Position numbers and translations under genes: made by a program. 19,433 nucleotides of DNA from Planctomycetota bacterium (lineage in GTDB: Bacteria; Planctomycetota; B15-G4): the NCBI GenBank assembly GCA_020638905.1, contig JACKHP010000041.1:1-19433 (forward strand), in the 5' to 3' direction. Shown here one piece after another: positions 15,873 through 19,433 of the stretch (the stretch's first letter is position 1; every line of letters starts with the position of its first letter). The notes under the pieces are model-generated. The model had not been told where the DNA came from. It saw only the letters and a list, made by a program, of their open reading frames with translations, and did not search any database.

Positions 15873-16364
15873 TCAGAGCGACTTGACCGGGATCTGGCGC
15901 GCCTTCTCCTCGACCTTCTGCGACTTGGGCAGGCGCACGGTGAGCACGCCCTTGTCGAAGGTCGCGTCGACGTGCTCCTCGTCGACAGGCACGTGCACCG
16001 GGACGCGGCGCAGGAAGCTGCCGGCGCGGCGCTCGACGTGCAGCCACGACTCGTCCTCGCGCTTCTCCTCGCTCTTGAACTCGCCCGAGACGCTGAGCAC
16101 GCCGTCCTCGAGCGTGACCTTCACGTCGTCGGGGGAGACGCCGGGCAGCTCGACCACGACGCGCAGTTCCTCGGGCGTCTCGGCCAGGTCGAGTCGCGGC
16201 ACGACGGCCAGCGCGGTCTCGCCGTCCGGGGCGAGCACCTCGCCGCCGAAGCCGCGCAGCACGTCGTCGAACAGACGGTTCATCTGGTCATGCAGCGCCA
16301 GGAACGGCTCGCGACGGGGGGGCAGGGACTGAGTACGGATCGTGGGCATCCAGCGGGTCAACAT
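15873..16364 (-). CDS. Hsp20 / alpha-crystallin family small heat-shock protein
   Basis: A 163-residue ATP-independent holdase chaperone of the cytoplasm that forms oligomers and binds unfolding proteins. The N-terminal arm (1-52) includes HDQMNRLFDDVLRGFG, the usual helix before the core. The alpha-crystallin domain (about 55-147) has VVVELPGVSPDDVKVTLEDG and ends in ATFDKGVLTVRLPK, the classic A-x-x-x-n-G-v-L motif. The C-terminal tail carries an I-x-V element (Ile158-Pro-Val160) used for oligomer contacts. A perfect AAAGGAGG ribosome site lies 5 nt before the ATG, which decides against longer starts. A near-consensus sigma-54 promoter lies about 45-60 nt upstream, so induction probably depends on a bacterial enhancer-binding protein. 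It converges with the surface-repeat gene. Confidence 0.95.
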   Translation of the reverse strand: MLTRWMPTIRTQSLPPRREPFLALHDQMNRLFDDVLRGFGGEVLAPDGETALAVVPRLDLAETPEELRVVVELPGVSPDDVKVTLEDGVLSVSGEFKSEEKREDESWLHVERRAGSFLRRVPVHVPVDEEHVDATFDKGVLTVRLPKSQKVEEKARQIPVKSL

Positions 16365-16406
16365 GGGGGCCTCCTTTCGGATGCGGGTGTGATGCAACCG
16401 GCCGGA

Positions 16407-16424
16407 TCGCAACGGCTGTGCCAA
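16407..16424 (-). promoter_or_regulatory. Sigma-54 (-24/-12) promoter of hsp20
   Basis: The minus strand reads TTGGCACAGCCGTTGCGA. This matches the RpoN consensus TGGCAC-N5-TTGC, with the essential GG and GC 10 nt apart. The predicted start is near 16397, leaving a leader of about 33 nt that contains the strong ribosome site. Deviations are A for G after TGGCAC and G for the final A/T. Confidence 0.7.
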
Positions 16425-16449
16425 TCGGGTCGAGGCGGCAAGGCAGCGG

Positions 16450-16602
<153 letters not shown>

Positions 16603-16720
16603 GGGAGCCCTCTGTCAGGATGGCCGAAAATGCATGCCGATCTGGCGCGATCTGTCGAGATGGCGCGGTTGGAGGGGGCCGTGGCTTGTCAGGCGCAGCG
16701 CGCGCCCGTCCAATGGCCCG

Positions 16721-18844
16721 ATGGGACGGCCGCTCGACGACTACCGCAAGAAGCGCGACTTCGCGCGCACGTCCGAGCCGCCCGGGAAGTCTCGCCGCGG
16801 GAGGCCGCGGGGAGGCGCCGACGGGGAGTCGGAGGACGCGGGGGGCGAGCGGCGGGCCTTCGTCGTCCATCGGCACGAGGCGCGGCGGCTGCACTACGAC
16901 CTGCGGCTGCAGATGGAGGGCGTGCTGCGCAGTTGGGCCGTGCCCAAGGGGTTCAGCTACGAGCCGCGCGACAAGCACCTCGCGGTGCGCACCGAGGACC
17001 ATCCGCTCGAGTACGAGTCGTTCAGCGGCATGATCCCGCCGGGGGAGTACGGCGCGGGCGCGATGACGATCTGGGACAGCGGCCACTACGCGCTGGTGAC
17101 CGACGGCACGCCCGCCGCGGCGGTGGCCGAGGGCGAGCTCAAGCTGCTGCTCTTCGGACGCCGGCTGCGCGGCGAGTGGCACCTCGTCCGCACGCAGGGA
17201 GGTCCCGAGCGGCGACGCGGCGGCGAGGGCGGCGAACACTGGCTGCTGTTCAAGAGCAAGGATCGCTACGCGGGGACGACGCGCGACTCGGCCCTCGGCA
17301 TCGACCTCGCGCGCGCGCCTCTGTCCACACCGCCCGCGCGCCAGGGCGTGATGCGCGCCGGCGCGGCGGGTGCGCCGTTCAGCGATCCCGACTGGCTGTT
17401 CGAGATGCGCTTCCGGGGACGTCGCGCGCTGGCGCAGGTCGATGCGGGCGGCACGCGCCTGCGCGGGTTGCGCGGTGCGCCCGACGAGGTCCTCTCCGAC
17501 CTGCGCGAGGTGCGCGCGACGAGCGCGCTGCTCGACGGCGTGCTCGTCGCGCTCGACGAGGGCCAGCGTCCCAGCGAGGAACGGCTCGCCGCGCGCCTCG
17601 CGGGCGACGCGTCGATCGAGGTCTGCTACTACGCGTTCGACCTGCTCTTCGCGGACGGCTTCGACCTGCGCGGCCTGCCGCTCGTCGAGCGCAAGAGCGC
17701 GCTGCGCACCGTGCTGCGCGAGCTGCCGGGCTGCGTCCTGTTCGTCGACCACGTCACGGGCGACGGACTGCGCCTGGCCGAGGCCGTGCGCGCCGCGGGC
17801 CTGCCGGGACTGGTCGCCAAGCGGCTCGACGCGCCGTACGTGCCCGGGGCATCGGACGCGTGGCGACGCATCGACCTCGACGCGTCACCCGAGACCCCAC
17901 GCGTCACCGACGCGCTCGAGGCGCGCACGCCGCGCGCCCGGGCGCGGCGCGGCAAGGTGGCCTTCACGAACCTCGACAAGGTCTTCTGGCCGGCCGAGGG
18001 CTACACGAAGGGCGACCTCGTCGCGTTCTACGACGGCGTGGCCGACGTGCTGCTGCCGTACCTGCGCGACCGTCCGTGCCACATGAACCGCTTCCCGGAC
18101 GGCATCGAGGGCAAGTCGTTCTACCAGCGCCAGGCGAACGAGAGCATCCCCGACTGGGTGCCGACGGTCACGGTGCCGAGCGGCAGCCGCGACGAGCCGC
18201 ACCGGCACATGCTGATCAACGGGCGCGACGCGCTGCTGCTGCTCGCGAACCTGGGCAGCATCGACCTGCACCCGTGGCTGAGCCGCGCGCAGCACCTCGG
18301 ACATCCCGACTTCTCCGTGCTCGACCTCGACCCGAAGGGCGCGCCGTTCTCCGACGTGGTGCGCATCGCGCGCAGCCTGGGGAAGATCCTGCGCGGCATC
18401 GGGCTGCGTCCGCTGCTCAAGACCTCGGGCAAGACGGGACTGCACATCTACGTCCCGCTGCTCGAGGATGCGTACACGTACGACCAGGCGCGCATGTTCT
18501 GCGAGTCGATCGCGCGCGTCGTGGCGCGCGACCACAAGGACATCGCGACCTGCGAGCGCGTGGTCGACAGCCGCGGCGGACGGGTCTACATCGACTTCGG
18601 CCAGAACCGTGCGGGGCAGACGGTGGTGCCGCCGTACTCGGTGCGTCCCGTGCCGGGCGCGACGGTCTCGACGCCGCTGATGTGGGACGAGCTCGAGGGC
18701 GAGCTGCACCCGTCGATGTTCACCATCCGCACGGTGCCCGAGCGGCTGCAGCGGCACGGCGACCTGTTCCGCGGCGCGCTCGCCGACCGCCAGGACCTCG
18801 TCCCGGCGATCGAGGCGCTCGACCGCTACCTGGCGTCGCGATGA
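16721..18844 (+). CDS. ligD: LigD-type DNA repair protein (phosphoesterase, degenerate ligase, polymerase)
   Basis: A 707-residue multidomain NHEJ protein, order PE-LIG-POL as in Pseudomonas. The 3'-phosphoesterase (45-185) has VHRHEARRLHYDLRLQ, with His52, His58, Asp60, Arg62, plus His94 and Tyr98, matching all key residues of the Pseudomonas enzyme. The ligase domain (about 215-390) is degenerate. The nucleotidyl-lysine motif K-x-D-G reads RFRG (230-233). The motif III acidic residue is Val274 in LDGVL. The EG of motif IV is PG (362-363), though VAKR is kept. Motif V lysines read WRRID. Motif IIIa (FDLLFADGFDLRGLPL) survives. The primase-like polymerase (411-700) looks complete: LDLDP (Asp535, Asp537), SGKTGLH (569-575) and YIDFGQN (Asp625). 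The Met chosen matches the family N-terminus (DDYRKKRDF); it lacks a ribosome site. Ku is not in this window. Confidence 0.92.
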   Translation: MGRPLDDYRKKRDFARTSEPPGKSRRGRPRGGADGESEDAGGERRAFVVHRHEARRLHYDLRLQMEGVLRSWAVPKGFSYEPRDKHLAVRTEDHPLEYESFSGMIPPGEYGAGAMTIWDSGHYALVTDGTPAAAVAEGELKLLLFGRRLRGEWHLVRTQGGPERRRGGEGGEHWLLFKSKDRYAGTTRDSALGIDLARAPLSTPPARQGVMRAGAAGAPFSDPDWLFEMRFRGRRALAQVDAGGTRLRGLRGAPDEVLSDLREVRATSALLDGVLVALDEGQRPSEERLAARLAGDASIEVCYYAFDLLFADGFDLRGLPLVERKSALRTVLRELPGCVLFVDHVTGDGLRLAEAVRAAGLPGLVAKRLDAPYVPGASDAWRRIDLDASPETPRVTDALEARTPRARARRGKVAFTNLDKVFWPAEGYTKGDLVAFYDGVADVLLPYLRDRPCHMNRFPDGIEGKSFYQRQANESIPDWVPTVTVPSGSRDEPHRHMLINGRDALLLLANLGSIDLHPWLSRAQHLGHPDFSVLDLDPKGAPFSDVVRIARSLGKILRGIGLRPLLKTSGKTGLHIYVPLLEDAYTYDQARMFCESIARVVARDHKDIATCERVVDSRGGRVYIDFGQNRAGQTVVPPYSVRPVPGATVSTPLMWDELEGELHPSMFTIRTVPERLQRHGDLFRGALADRQDLVPAIEALDRYLASR

Positions 18845-18936
18845 ACGACATCCGGGACTGCATGGTGATTCACGCGAAACGTCGTTCCGCCATTTGCTGA
18901 GGCCTGCCGGGTCACTCCTGGCCTTGCGTGGTCCGG

Positions 18937-18942
18937 TATGCT
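18937..18942 (+). promoter_or_regulatory. Putative -10 box of the right-edge gene
   Basis: TATGCT in the context CCGGTATGCTGTAC, 63 nt before the GTG start. It follows the same pattern as the other boxes, without an obvious -35. Confidence 0.35.
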
Positions 18943-19005
18943 GTACAACTCGCGGGACGCCCGGTTCGGGCGTGGTGCATGCGAGAGAGGAAGGAGGGCG
19001 GTCAA

Positions 19006-19433
19006 GTGCAAGTCCTGGGTGATCTCGTCTACCTCGAGAACGAGACGATCCTGCCGCTGCCATGGTGGCATCGAGCACCTCTCGGCCTCATGCATGACAC
19101 GTCGGTGCATCTTTCGGTCGTGCGGCGCAGGAAGCCTCGCCGCAAGCCGTCAGGCGGCTGGCGCCTCCCTGATCTCATCGTGTCGGTAACTGATCCCGCC
19201 AACTGGGATCGGATGTTTCATGTCACCGCACGGACGCCCGACGAGCCTGGTCGCCTCGCCGAGGCCACCCACTTCGAGCTTCCGATCAACATCGCGTTGG
19301 CCGAGTCTGCGACCGTCGACAACGGTCGGTTCCATGAAGTCACTTTCATCTGTGAGCCCACGAGCAAGCAGAGGATCAAGAAGCGGCATCTGCGCAAGCA
19401 CTTCCGGCAACGCGGATTTCGAGAGACCGTGGT
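19006..19433 (+). CDS. Unknown protein with possible ACT-like domain, 3'-truncated by the window
   Basis: A frame open from a GTG to the window edge (142 complete codons, no stop reached). An AAGGAGG ribosome site at 18991-18997 with an 8-nt spacer strongly supports this start, as does the TATGCT box upstream. The product begins QVLGDLVYLENETILPLP and has a basic stretch RRRKPRRK (40-47). Residues 58-117 alternate strand and helix: WDRMFHVTARTPDEPGRLAE then INIALAESATV and FHEVTFICEP. The D-E-P-G-R-L-A turn resembles the ligand loop of ACT domains, but this is a weak pattern call. GC is about 61%, compared with about 73% in ligD next door, so recent acquisition is possible. I do not assign a function. 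Confidence 0.7.
   Translation, partial: MQVLGDLVYLENETILPLPWWHRAPLGLMHDTSVHLSVVRRRKPRRKPSGGWRLPDLIVSVTDPANWDRMFHVTARTPDEPGRLAEATHFELPINIALAESATVDNGRFHEVTFICEPTSKQRIKKRHLRKHFRQRGFRETV

Noticed and set aside
18826..19110. Minus-strand open frame of 94 codons at the right end
   Set aside because: It overlaps the ligD end and the opposite gene that has a strong ribosome site and promoter box; no recognisable domain.

Overview
This is a dense, high-GC stretch of bacterial chromosome. Hand counts give about 73% GC in ligD and about 61% in the last 430 bases. The gene mix is a secreted or lipid-anchored sulfatase-like protein, an Asp-box beta-propeller, a 16-residue surface-repeat protein, orphan four-helix-bundle genes and a multidomain LigD. 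With the composition, this points to a Planctomycetota or Myxococcota-like lineage. No rRNA or tRNA is present to settle it, so the assignment is an inference. There are 13 complete genes and one truncated at the right edge.

Layout. 26-5369: a sulfatase-superfamily protein (minus) diverges from a flippase-like membrane protein and an APC-type amino-acid permease (plus). 5363-8691: panB and a large exported beta-propeller protein (both minus); panB converges on the permease with a 7-bp overlap. 8752-10116: a strikingly symmetric module. Two related four-helix-bundle genes face each other across a shared terminator hairpin. Each is preceded by a near-homologous perfect hairpin of 27-28 bp, and the whole is flanked by hexanucleotide arrays. 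10150-12151: a Bcp peroxiredoxin, a small zinc-ribbon protein and a CDF cation transporter (all minus). 12347-15720: a D-threonine aldolase/D-serine dehydratase-like enzyme and a 20-repeat surface protein (plus). 15873-16364: an Hsp20 chaperone (minus) behind a near-consensus sigma-54 promoter. 16450-16602: a third, block-structured hexamer array. 16721-18844: ligD (plus), whose phosphoesterase and polymerase domains look intact but whose ligase domain has lost its catalytic residues. 18845-19433: a lower-GC tail with the start of a gene of unknown function.

How it works together. Most genes look like independent housekeeping or envelope functions; only the zinc-ribbon and bcp genes look like a likely two-gene operon. 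Nine of the fourteen genes have a TANNNT box just upstream, four of them in an extended TGCTA context, which probably marks the local vegetative promoter. The most unusual content is the four-helix-bundle module and the three G-quadruplex-capable, telomere-like hexamer arrays, which look like a dispersed element family rather than ordinary intergenic DNA.
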